Origin: Planctomycetota bacterium | GTDB taxonomy: Bacteria > Planctomycetota > Phycisphaerae > Phycisphaerales > SM1A02 | Reading direction: 5' to 3' | NCBI GenBank assembly: GCA_014381305.1 | Contig: JACNLW010000047.1 | Coordinates: 1 to 52,817 of the forward strand | DNA: 52,817 nt | Shown here: piece by piece, positions 16,763-24,172 of the stretch | Layout: each line of letters opens with the position of its first letter | Position numbering within the stretch: position 1 is the stretch's first letter | The notes under the pieces: model-generated | Seen by the model: the letters and a program-made list of their open reading frames with translations, nothing else | The model's database searches: none | What the model was told of the DNA's origin: nothing | Program-made: the position numbers and the translations under genes

Positions 16763-17595
16763 TTCATTGGTTCTTCAGCAATATCAACGATCACTGTTTC
16801 AGTGGTTGTTGCTGGTGTTTCCCATGAAACGGTTTCGGTCGTTGGTTGAAGATAAATTTCAACTCGGCGATTCTCTTTTGTGCCACCGTCGCGATTTGAA
16901 ACAAGTGGGCGGTATTCACCGAAGCCAGCGACTTGGAATCGTGATGGATCTGTTCCGTTTGAACTGAGTGCCTTTGCAACGCTTACAGCTCGAGCGGTTG
17001 ATAATTCCCAGTTCGTAGGATAGCGAACGGATGAAGATTTTGGTTGCACGTTATCAGTGTGACCGATCACAACGATTTCAAAGTTTGCAGCTTCTGGCGA
17101 ATTAAGAATTGTGGCAACGCGGGAGATCAGTTCTTCTGCAGATTTTCTAAGTTGTGCTTGTCCGCTTGAGAATGTAAAGTCACTTCCAAAACGAAGCATG
17201 CCTGTATCAGCATCGAACCACATATCATTTGGATATGTTGCAGCGAGTGCAGCAAGTTTTTGTTGTGTTTCGATTGGTAAAGAACCAAGTTTGATTCCAG
17301 TAACTTGCGTGAGCAAATCATCATTTGCATTTGCAATCGTATCGAGTTCTCCTGCGAGAAGATCGTACTGACCTTGCAACGCGTTCAAATTGGCTTGGGC
17401 TTGGGCGAGTTGTCGATCGCGAGTTTCAAGCGCTGTTGTTGCAGCGTTGCAATCAGCTTCAGTGCGAACAAGTTGCTCTTTGAGCGAATTGGTTGCACTT
17501 ACGTTGGTGTCGTATCGTTCTTGGCGAACACAACCTGTTGCGAGAACGCAGCCGATTGCCAAGATTCCTAAAGATGTTGTTAATGTTGTGCTCAT
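16759..17595 (-). CDS. OmpA-family peptidoglycan-associated lipoprotein
   Basis: The 278-residue product starts at the ATG at 17595 with GGAGG 7 nt upstream. A signal sequence ends in a lipobox-like LATGC. A coiled-coil segment (about residues 25-95) precedes an OmpA-C domain with the hallmark VIGHTDNVQP, NWELSTARA and ENRRVEIYL motifs. Such domains bind diaminopimelate in peptidoglycan, so the protein probably links an outer-layer membrane to the wall. It leads an operon with a transglutaminase-like protein and a zinc-ribbon membrane protein. A hairpin GACGGG / CCCGTC (17626-17643) lies in the divergent promoter region. Confidence 0.87.
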   Translation of the reverse strand: MSTTLTTSLGILAIGCVLATGCVRQERYDTNVSATNSLKEQLVRTEADCNAATTALETRDRQLAQAQANLNALQGQYDLLAGELDTIANANDDLLTQVTGIKLGSLPIETQQKLAALAATYPNDMWFDADTGMLRFGSDFTFSSGQAQLRKSAEELISRVATILNSPEAANFEIVVIGHTDNVQPKSSSVRYPTNWELSTARAVSVAKALSSNGTDPSRFQVAGFGEYRPLVSNRDGGTKENRRVEIYLQPTTETVSWETPATTTETVIVDIAEEPMK

Positions 17596-17709
17596 GTGGG
17601 ATCCTCCTCTGATTTGCACTTATTTGACGGGTTCCGTCCCGTCTTCGGTGTACAGTGTATCAACCTTGATTGTCTTTGTAGGCACTGCAAGGGAAAGAAA
17701 TTGCTCTCT

Positions 17710-18894
17710 ATGACACGTAAACTTATCCATTGTGACACAATTGCTGATTATCGAGGCATTCTTGCTTCGCCCGGAGCGGTTCTCTTGGATGGACACAATG
17801 TTGTTGCAGCTGGTTCTCCTGAAGAAATTGGCGCGACTGACCTTCAGCCTACGCGTGTTCGTGGCATGGTGATTCCACCATTTGCGAACGTCCACTCCCA
17901 CCTGGATTTAAGTGGTGTTGGCATCCAACCACCAGAAGATTCCTTCGTTTCTTGGGTTGAACATACGATTACGCCAATTCGAAAAATGAGTTCAAAAGAA
18001 GAAGTGCATGCTGCAACGGATCGTGGAATTGAATTCGCACTTGCGGGCGGAACCGCAATGGTTGGTGACATTGCAAGTACAGTTGCTGTTGCAAAGCAAG
18101 TGCATGCTTCCGTTCTACGTGGTGTTTCATTTGTCGAAGTGTTTGGTCTCGGCAGTCGTGAAACAGCCGCAATGGATGCAATTGATTCGATACCGAGTCC
18201 GTTTGGTGTATCGCCACACGCGCCATATTCTTGTGGGCTCGATGTGTTTCGAAAAGCATTTGGAACTGGCAAACCAGTTGCAACACATCTTGCGGAACTG
18301 CCTGAAGAGTTTGAAGCAACGATGCAAGGAGAAGGCCCTTTGGTTGCATTTTCGAAAAAGGTAGGCGCGTGGAATGACAAAGTGAAAAAATGGAACAGCC
18401 ATCCCATTGATGCGCTTGTAACAAATCTTGAACATCGTAAACTTATTACTGCACACGTAAATTACATTGAAGATCATCATCTTGAACAACTTGCAAAAAC
18501 AAATATTACCGTCGCGTTTTGTCCAAGAGCAAGTGCGTATTTTGGGCATACAAATCACAGGTACGAAGAGATGCACGCAAGGGGGGTTTCGGTTGCACTT
18601 GGTACTGATTCCCTCATTTGTTTGGACACTCCGGAACGTATTAGTGTGGTCGATGAGATGCGTTTCCTTTACAAGCAGGGATGTAGAGATGCTTCTCTTC
18701 TCTTAAGGATGGCAACAGTCAATGGGGCAGAGGCATTGGACGAGGATCCTACATTGCTCACACTTGAGGAAGGGTGCGTTGCTGGGCTGCTTCTTCTGGG
18801 TTCTGAAGGCGAAGCAACATTTGATCAGGCGATGCAATCGACTGCTCCGCCAACGTGGATTCTGCCTTTATTGTCAAAAAAACAGGTTTTTTAA
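17710..18894 (+). CDS. Metal-dependent amidohydrolase, aminofutalosine/SAH deaminase-like
   Basis: The 394-residue product begins at the ATG at 17710; the frame extends to 17596 but that overlaps the divergent gene's leader. Metal ligands of the amidohydrolase superfamily are visible: HSH (62-64), H193, H249 and D300, with SPHAPYS (H170) nearby. The motifs SPHAPYSCG, CPRASAYFGH and LGTDS are typical of the subgroup that deaminates adenosine-type substrates, including aminofutalosine deaminase of the futalosine menaquinone route. The exact substrate cannot be read from sequence, and no other menaquinone genes are in the window. Confidence 0.8.
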   Translation: MTRKLIHCDTIADYRGILASPGAVLLDGHNVVAAGSPEEIGATDLQPTRVRGMVIPPFANVHSHLDLSGVGIQPPEDSFVSWVEHTITPIRKMSSKEEVHAATDRGIEFALAGGTAMVGDIASTVAVAKQVHASVLRGVSFVEVFGLGSRETAAMDAIDSIPSPFGVSPHAPYSCGLDVFRKAFGTGKPVATHLAELPEEFEATMQGEGPLVAFSKKVGAWNDKVKKWNSHPIDALVTNLEHRKLITAHVNYIEDHHLEQLAKTNITVAFCPRASAYFGHTNHRYEEMHARGVSVALGTDSLICLDTPERISVVDEMRFLYKQGCRDASLLLRMATVNGAEALDEDPTLLTLEEGCVAGLLLLGSEGEATFDQAMQSTAPPTWILPLLSKKQVF

Positions 18895-18970
18895 AAGAAA
18901 AATGTCTTGATTGTTCAATTGCCCCAGTTTTCGCCGATATGATGGCGGATTCATACTGGAATAAATAAAG

Positions 18971-19393
18971 ATGAGTACCCAAACGATTAACACCCAATTT
19001 GGCTGGACACAAGTAGCGGAATCTACACCGTACGCACCTGCTGCATTCGACTTTGTCGAACGAGGATTGGGCTATACGACCAACCTTGTGGCCCTCGAGC
19101 AGGAAAACGATGACGGCTTTGATGAATTAGATCGTCATGTGACTGGTCAACAGTTGTGCATGGGATTGCGAGATTATGCAATTGAATGTTTTGGATCACT
19201 TGCACCAGTTGTATTGCGACACTGGGATGTATATCGAACTGATGATTTTGGTGCGATTGTGTACCACATGGCACAGATGAAGTTATTGAAAACTAGCCCC
19301 CAAGATTCGATCGAAGATTTTCGTAGTGTCTTTGATTTTGATGAAGCATTTCATCAGCAAGAGTTGAAAGAATGCATCGGAGCCTTTGAGTAG
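18971..19393 (+). CDS. Minf_1886-family conserved protein
   Basis: A 140-residue soluble protein. The segments HVTGQQLCMGLRDYAIECFG, TDDFGAIVYHMAQMKLLKTS and DFRSVFDFDEAF match my recollection of the Minf_1886 family, which is shared mainly by Planctomycetes and Verrucomicrobia and has no assigned function. The conserved DFG.IV and GLRD segments suggest a compact helical domain. The permease at 19404 starts 10 bp downstream and is probably co-transcribed. Confidence 0.85.
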   Translation: MSTQTINTQFGWTQVAESTPYAPAAFDFVERGLGYTTNLVALEQENDDGFDELDRHVTGQQLCMGLRDYAIECFGSLAPVVLRHWDVYRTDDFGAIVYHMAQMKLLKTSPQDSIEDFRSVFDFDEAFHQQELKECIGAFE

Positions 19394-19403
19394 GCACATT
19401 GCC

Positions 19404-20627
19404 ATGAGTGGCAACAGCGACGACCAACAACCAAGAGATGTTTCAAGCCTCCACCTGTGGCAAATCCAATGGGTGCGTGATTCTTTTTTAATATTGGCAA
19501 TCATCTTTGGTGTTTGGCTTGGGTACGCAATGCGAGACATCACGATTCCACTTTTGGTGGCATTGTTACTTGCGTACCTTTTTGAACCACTTGTTTCCTT
19601 TTTAGCAAACCATCCGAAATTTCCTTTAGGAAGAATCCCTGTAATTGTTGGATTGCTGACAGTTGTGACAACGTTCGTTCTATTTGTATTGGTTCTTACT
19701 GTTCCAATGGTGATTTCGCAAACAAGTTCTCTCGTGGGTGATGTTACAAATGGAAAACTTCGTTCGCAGTTAGAAAACGTTACTGCGAAGTATGCACCTG
19801 AAGACATGAAGGATGATATTCAGGAAACGCTTGCGTTTTTACCTTCTGGAAAGGAAGAAAAAATTATTGCGAGCACCACTGTTCCGGTAACTGATGCACC
19901 GCAAGAGAATGACGGGTTGTTAACTATTGCAAAACAAACGGGGGATGTTGCGCTGAAAATTCTCGGGTCGATCGTTCGGTTTGGCATCTTGGCAGTATTG
20001 ATTCCGTTTTACTTTTTCTTCTTTAGTTTGTGGTTTCCGATGGTTGTAGTTTTTGCAAGAAGTTTGATTCCTGATGATGGAAGAGATACGATCGAATCGT
20101 TGCTTACCAAAATGGATGCTGCTGTTGCAGGGTTTGTGCGTGGGCGCATTGTGATTGCAGCAATCATGGGGGCGACCCTTGCAGTTGGTTGGATGATCAT
20201 TGGAGTTCCTTATGCGATTTTGTTAGGCATTGCCATCGGAATTCTTTGTGCAGTTCCGTTTCTTGGTATTGTTGGCATTCCACTTTCTGTTGGTTTGTTG
20301 TTTCTTGATCAACTTGGTGTTCCCGAAGCGAGTCGGATGACGTGGTGGGGGATTATCCTGTGGCCGTCTCTTGTGTTCGGTATTGTGCAAGCATTAGATG
20401 GTTGGATTTTGACACCACTTATTGCTGGCAAGGCAACGAATCTTGACCCAGTGACCATTTTTGTTGCGGTTCTCGCAGGTGGAAGTGTCCTTGGAGCGTA
20501 TGGGATGTTGCTTGCTGTTCCAGTTGCAGCGTGTATTAAAATAACGTTGCAAGAAGTGGTGTTGCCAAATATCCGCGCTTGGGCACAAGGTGATGCCAAA
20601 GACCCCTTACCCTTTGAAGATAATTAA
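19404..20627 (+). CDS. AI-2E/PerM family membrane permease
   Basis: The 407-residue protein has two N-terminal hydrophobic helices, a polar loop and a C-terminal helix cluster with IGVPYAILLGIAIGILCAVP and LAVPVAACIKI, as in AI-2E exporter/PerM-like proteins. Substrates in this family vary and include autoinducer-2 and sodium/proton exchange, so none is assigned. The ATG at 19404 is preferred over a TTG at 19386 that overlaps the previous gene. The last codons and the TAA stop lie inside the left arm of inverted repeat C1, so the repeat supplies the end of the reading frame. Confidence 0.85.
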   Translation: MSGNSDDQQPRDVSSLHLWQIQWVRDSFLILAIIFGVWLGYAMRDITIPLLVALLLAYLFEPLVSFLANHPKFPLGRIPVIVGLLTVVTTFVLFVLVLTVPMVISQTSSLVGDVTNGKLRSQLENVTAKYAPEDMKDDIQETLAFLPSGKEEKIIASTTVPVTDAPQENDGLLTIAKQTGDVALKILGSIVRFGILAVLIPFYFFFFSLWFPMVVVFARSLIPDDGRDTIESLLTKMDAAVAGFVRGRIVIAAIMGATLAVGWMIIGVPYAILLGIAIGILCAVPFLGIVGIPLSVGLLFLDQLGVPEASRMTWWGIILWPSLVFGIVQALDGWILTPLIAGKATNLDPVTIFVAVLAGGSVLGAYGMLLAVPVAACIKITLQEVVLPNIRAWAQGDAKDPLPFEDN

Positions 20628-20711
20628 CCGCGGGTGAATTTTTCGTGTCCATGTGCGCGGAAAGCCAGTCTCTGCTTTATCAACGAAAATTTCACCCGGG
20701 GTTAATTATCT
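20618..20711 (-). repeat. Imperfect inverted repeat C1 (family member, 36-nt centre)
   Basis: Arms of 29 nt (20618-20646 and 20683-20711) pair with two mismatches, from AGATAATTAACC outside to TTTCGT inside. Read on the minus strand, the first arm contains CCCCGGGTGAAA and the second contains ATTCACCCGCGG, the same arm asymmetry as in locus A. The centre is 20647-20682. The left arm overlaps the permease stop codon. Confidence 0.87.
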
Positions 20712-20795
20712 ATTGTGTTTTACCAAGGTATGAATTAATCACGTACATTTTGGCAAGGATCACACACTTCAGGTCAATCAGTGATTATTTCACCC
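20693..20795. repeat. 103-bp exact direct repeat, copy 1
   Basis: The segments 20693-20795 and 20823-20925 are identical base for base, offset by 130 bp. Each includes the right-arm end of one unit, the linker ATCTATTGTG and most of the next inverted repeat. Confidence 0.9.
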
Positions 20796-20810
20796 CCGGG
20801 TTAATTATCT
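20721..20810 (-). repeat. Imperfect inverted repeat C2 (family member, 38-nt centre, one arm decayed)
   Basis: The right arm GTGATTATTTCACCCCCGGG pairs with TGAATTAATCAC at 20731-20742. The outer left arm (TACCAAGGTA) has diverged. The centre is 20743-20780. Orientation is minus by the arm asymmetry, and the linker TTAATTATCTATTGTG follows. Confidence 0.75.
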
Positions 20811-20822
20811 ATTGTGCCATCA

Positions 20823-20925
20823 CACCCGGGGTTAATTATCTATTGTGTTTTACCAAGGTATGAATTAATCACGTACATTTTGGCAAGGATCACACACTTC
20901 AGGTCAATCAGTGATTATTTCACCC
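20823..20925. repeat. 103-bp exact direct repeat, copy 2
   Basis: Second copy of the 20693-20795 segment, preceded by a short ATTGTGCCATCA joint. The half-site CACCCGGGGTTAATT at its start has no partner arm. Confidence 0.9.
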
Positions 20926-20940
20926 GCGGTTAATTATCTA
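20851..20940 (-). repeat. Imperfect inverted repeat C3 (family member, 38-nt centre)
   Basis: Same centre (20873-20910) and inner arms as C2. It differs only at the outer right arm, which reads CACCCGCGGT here against CACCCCCGGG in C2. It ends in the fourth TTAATTATCTATTGTG of the locus, 17 bp before the ffh stop. Confidence 0.78.
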
Positions 20941-20962
20941 TTGTGCAATCCTGCGGAGTAGT

Positions 20963-22453
20963 TTATTTACGTTTGCGTCGTTTGAAGCGCTGTTTGTTGG
21001 ATTTGGTTTTGGTGGAACCACGTCCTGTCATGCCCGGCATTCCGGACATCCCCGCCATTGATGCTGGATCCATGCCTCCTGCGAGATCCTTCATCGCGTC
21101 CATCTTGGCACCAAGACCACCGCCGGCCATCTGTTTCGACATTTTCTTCATCATGTCGAATTGTTTGACAAAACGATTGACTTCTGATGGATTTGTACCC
21201 GAACCTTTTGCAATTCTTTTTATTCGACCCTTGCCAAGAAGTTTGATGTCATTTTTCTCTTTCTTGGTCATCGAATTCGCAATTGCTTCAATGCGATCAA
21301 ACTGTTTGTCGTCTACTTGGACATTCTTCATTGCAGCTCCGACACCTGGAAGCATGCCAAGCAATGACTTCATTGACCCCATGCGGCGAATCGATTTCAG
21401 TTGTTTGATGAAATCTGTCACTGTCATTGTGCCGCTTGCCATTTTTTGAGCGATATTTTCTGCATCGTCCTCAGAAAATTCTTCTTGTGCTTTTTCAACA
21501 AGCGAAACAACATCGCCCATGCCCAAGATACGACTCGCTATTCTCTCTGGATGGAACTCTTCAAGCGCGTCAAACTTTTCGCCGGTACCAATGAACTTAA
21601 TCGGAACGCCAGTGACATTTTTGACTGAGAGTGCTGCGCCACCGCGCGTGTCAGAATCAAACTTTGTGAGAATGACCCCGTCGACTTTAAGTTGTGAGTG
21701 GAATGCACTCGCCGCATTCACAGCATCTTGCCCGATCATTGCATCAACGACGAGGAAAATCTGTTGGGGCGAGGTCATCGACTCGACACCGCGAAGCTCC
21801 TTCATAAGTTCGTCGTCAATATGCAAACGACCAGCAGTATCAAGAATAACAACGTCTACTTTGTTCTTACGCGCGTGCTTGACACCGCGTTTGCAGACGC
21901 CAACCGCAACGCCAGTTGCGGTTCCATACTCGCCGCATTTTTCTGGTTCTGCGTAACACGTAACTTCTCCAACCCCTTTGCCATTTTTATTGACATCTTC
22001 AGCAGTGACCTGTAATTGTTCAACAGCAGCAGGGCGTTGCAAGTCGGCTGCAACGAGCGAAACTTTTTTGCCTCTTGCTTTTAAGTATGCAGCAACTTTG
22101 CCGCACGTTGTTGTTTTGCCGGATCCTTGTAGACCACACATCATGATGATCGTCGGTCCGGGATCAACAAGCATGATGCCACTCTCAACAGGGCCCATCA
22201 AATCGATAAGCCGTTGATTGACAATTCCAATCATTTCTTCGCCGGGTTTCAGCGATGTCGTTACTTTTGCACCAAGCGCATCTTGGACAACTCCCTTGCA
22301 GAATTGCGTGACGACATCAACATGGACGTCAGCGTCAAGGAGCGCCTTGCGGACATCGGTCATGGAGTCGCGAACGTTCTTTTCGCTTATTTTTCCGCGA
22401 CCAGAAAGATTTCTTAGAGCGCCAGTAAGTTTTCCAGAGAGTGATTCAAACAT
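20963..22453 (-). CDS. ffh: Signal recognition particle protein Ffh
   Basis: A 496-residue SRP54-type GTPase. The N domain is followed by the G domain with GLQGSGKTTT (107-116), DTAGR and TKFDSDTRGG, then a Met-rich M domain that binds SRP RNA and signal peptides. The C-terminal tail (MAGMSGMPGMTGRG, then a Lys/Arg-rich end) makes it longer than the usual 450 residues. It targets nascent membrane and secreted proteins to the Sec machinery, parts of which (yajC, secDF) are elsewhere in this window. It lies 15 bp after polX and ends next to repeat locus C. No SRP RNA gene was seen nearby. Confidence 0.95.
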   Translation of the reverse strand: MFESLSGKLTGALRNLSGRGKISEKNVRDSMTDVRKALLDADVHVDVVTQFCKGVVQDALGAKVTTSLKPGEEMIGIVNQRLIDLMGPVESGIMLVDPGPTIIMMCGLQGSGKTTTCGKVAAYLKARGKKVSLVAADLQRPAAVEQLQVTAEDVNKNGKGVGEVTCYAEPEKCGEYGTATGVAVGVCKRGVKHARKNKVDVVILDTAGRLHIDDELMKELRGVESMTSPQQIFLVVDAMIGQDAVNAASAFHSQLKVDGVILTKFDSDTRGGAALSVKNVTGVPIKFIGTGEKFDALEEFHPERIASRILGMGDVVSLVEKAQEEFSEDDAENIAQKMASGTMTVTDFIKQLKSIRRMGSMKSLLGMLPGVGAAMKNVQVDDKQFDRIEAIANSMTKKEKNDIKLLGKGRIKRIAKGSGTNPSEVNRFVKQFDMMKKMSKQMAGGGLGAKMDAMKDLAGGMDPASMAGMSGMPGMTGRGSTKTKSNKQRFKRRKRK

Positions 22454-22468
22454 CGTAGTTGTTGCATT

Positions 22469-24172
22469 CTAGCAACTGCGAGCGAGCCAAGCCATGAGGG
22501 CATCGAATGTAAGGCAGTTGATGCATTTATCGGGTGTGAGCCAGCCGCGGCGTGCGGTCAAAATCCCGTACCGAAGTTGGTCAAAATCATTTGCTGCGTG
22601 TGCATCTGTGTTGATCGAAATCATTGCACCCGCATCGATTGCCCCGCGCACATGTGTATCACGCAAATCAAGGCGCCAACTGTTGGCATTGATTTCCAAG
22701 GCAGTGTTACACGCTGCTGCAGCTGCAAAAAGCGATGGCATATCTGGGTCGAGTCCGGGGCGTTTTCCAAGTACGCGACCAGTGGGGTGCCCAATGATGT
22801 GGACAAGCGGGTGCTCAATTGCTTTGAGTAACCGAGCTGTTGCTTTCTTTGAATCTTGCTTGAGGGCGCTGTGGGGAGAAGCGACAACAATGTCAAGGAG
22901 CGCAAGGAGTTCATCTTCGTAATCAAGTCTGCCATCGGCGTGAATATCAACTTCACTTCCTGCAAGTATGTTGATGCCTTTCACCGCTTCATTTGCTTGT
23001 TTAATATCCGAAATATGTTGCAAAAGTCGTTCGGGGGAAAGCCCGTTTGCTTGCACAGATGATTGGCTGTGATCGGTGACAGCAATGGTATGAAAACCGC
23101 GCTGTTTTGCTTCTTCTGCAAGTGCAACGATGGTGAGATGTCCATCACTTGCGATTGTATGATCGTGCAGATCACTTTTAATGTCTTCAAGTTGTATAAG
23201 TTCAGGGGTATGTTCAATCGTAAGTTCTTGCTTTCCCTCGCGAAGTTCAGGCGGTATAAATGGTAGCCCAAGATCTTCGTACATTGCGCGCTCAGTGTGA
23301 GATGCAACACACGCTTCTTGTGCATTAAACAAGCCGTATTCATTGAGCCGCTTGTTTTGTTTGATTGCGCGCTCTCGCACCATGATGTTGTGTTCCTTGC
23401 TTCCGGTGAAATACATCAGTGCTGCACCAAAAGCATCTTCTTCAACAATTCTCAAATCAACTTGCATGCCACAATCGAGGCGAACGGCGCATTTTGTGAC
23501 ACCGCGGACAAGTACTTTTGTCACACCTTTTAGTGTGCAAAATGCCTCTGCAAGAAGTTCTGGTTCGATCGTTGAAGCCAATATGTCAATGTCTCCAATG
23601 GTTTCTTTGCCCCGGCGAAGTGAACCAGCGAATTCGATCTTGCTTACTCCTGAGATTTTTTCAAGTGTGGTAACGACTAATTCTGCAATTGGCATTGCAT
23701 CACCAATACGACTTCGCGCTGATGCACCTTCAAGAAACGCAAGCGAATCCGAAATATTATCAATTGTTTTCTTCCCCATTCTTGGCATTGATTCTAAACG
23801 CCCATCAGCTATAGCCGCTTTGAGTGTTGGAATATCAACAACATCTGCTTCTTGCCACAATCGACGCACAGTCTTTGGACCAAGGCCTTGCACTTGCATC
23901 AGATCGAGCAAACCTGCGGGGATAGAATTGAGAAGTTCATCAAGTTCTTTGATTTCTCCAGTAGTCAAATACTCTTTGATTTTTGCTGCACTGCTTTTCC
24001 CCACTCCCGGTAGTGCTTCAGGATCTTTTATTGAGGCAATGTCTTCGACAAGATCTTCAAGGACCCGTGCAACTTTAACGTGTGCATTGATTTTAAAGCC
24101 ACTTGCGCCGCTAATTTCTAACACTGTTGCGAATTTCTGAAATATGCTAGAAAGTTCTCGGTTGGCTGACAT
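22469..24172 (-). CDS. polX: Family X DNA polymerase with PHP domain
   Basis: The 567-residue product has bacterial PolX architecture. Helix-hairpin-helix segments near residues 50-130 (LPGVGKSSAAKIKEY, VQGLGPKTVRRL) precede the nucleotidyltransferase core GSLRRGKETIGDIDIL with D194, D196 and D239. A C-terminal PHP domain starts at DLHDHTIASDGH (334-345) with later metal-binding HSQ, HSA, HPT and DAH motifs. It is expected to fill short gaps in base-excision repair, with the PHP domain giving 3'-5' exonuclease activity. The ATG overlaps the recG stop by one base (TAATG), so the two are probably co-expressed. Confidence 0.93.
   Translation of the reverse strand: MSANRELSSIFQKFATVLEISGASGFKINAHVKVARVLEDLVEDIASIKDPEALPGVGKSSAAKIKEYLTTGEIKELDELLNSIPAGLLDLMQVQGLGPKTVRRLWQEADVVDIPTLKAAIADGRLESMPRMGKKTIDNISDSLAFLEGASARSRIGDAMPIAELVVTTLEKISGVSKIEFAGSLRRGKETIGDIDILASTIEPELLAEAFCTLKGVTKVLVRGVTKCAVRLDCGMQVDLRIVEEDAFGAALMYFTGSKEHNIMVRERAIKQNKRLNEYGLFNAQEACVASHTERAMYEDLGLPFIPPELREGKQELTIEHTPELIQLEDIKSDLHDHTIASDGHLTIVALAEEAKQRGFHTIAVTDHSQSSVQANGLSPERLLQHISDIKQANEAVKGINILAGSEVDIHADGRLDYEDELLALLDIVVASPHSALKQDSKKATARLLKAIEHPLVHIIGHPTGRVLGKRPGLDPDMPSLFAAAAACNTALEINANSWRLDLRDTHVRGAIDAGAMISINTDAHAANDFDQLRYGILTARRGWLTPDKCINCLTFDALMAWLARSC

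Noticed and set aside
13742-20946. Integron attC sites with cassettes
   Set aside because: The arm sequences lack the attC R'/R'' core GTTRRRY, the genes around are housekeeping in mixed orientation, and no integrase is present.
20947-20962. SRP RNA or another RNA gene next to ffh
   Set aside because: The remaining gap beside ffh is too short, and no tetraloop-bearing SRP-like hairpin was seen there or in the repeat locus.
23343-24140. 265-codon plus-strand open frame inside polX
   Set aside because: Antisense shadow of a recognised gene, Ser/Arg-rich without any motif.
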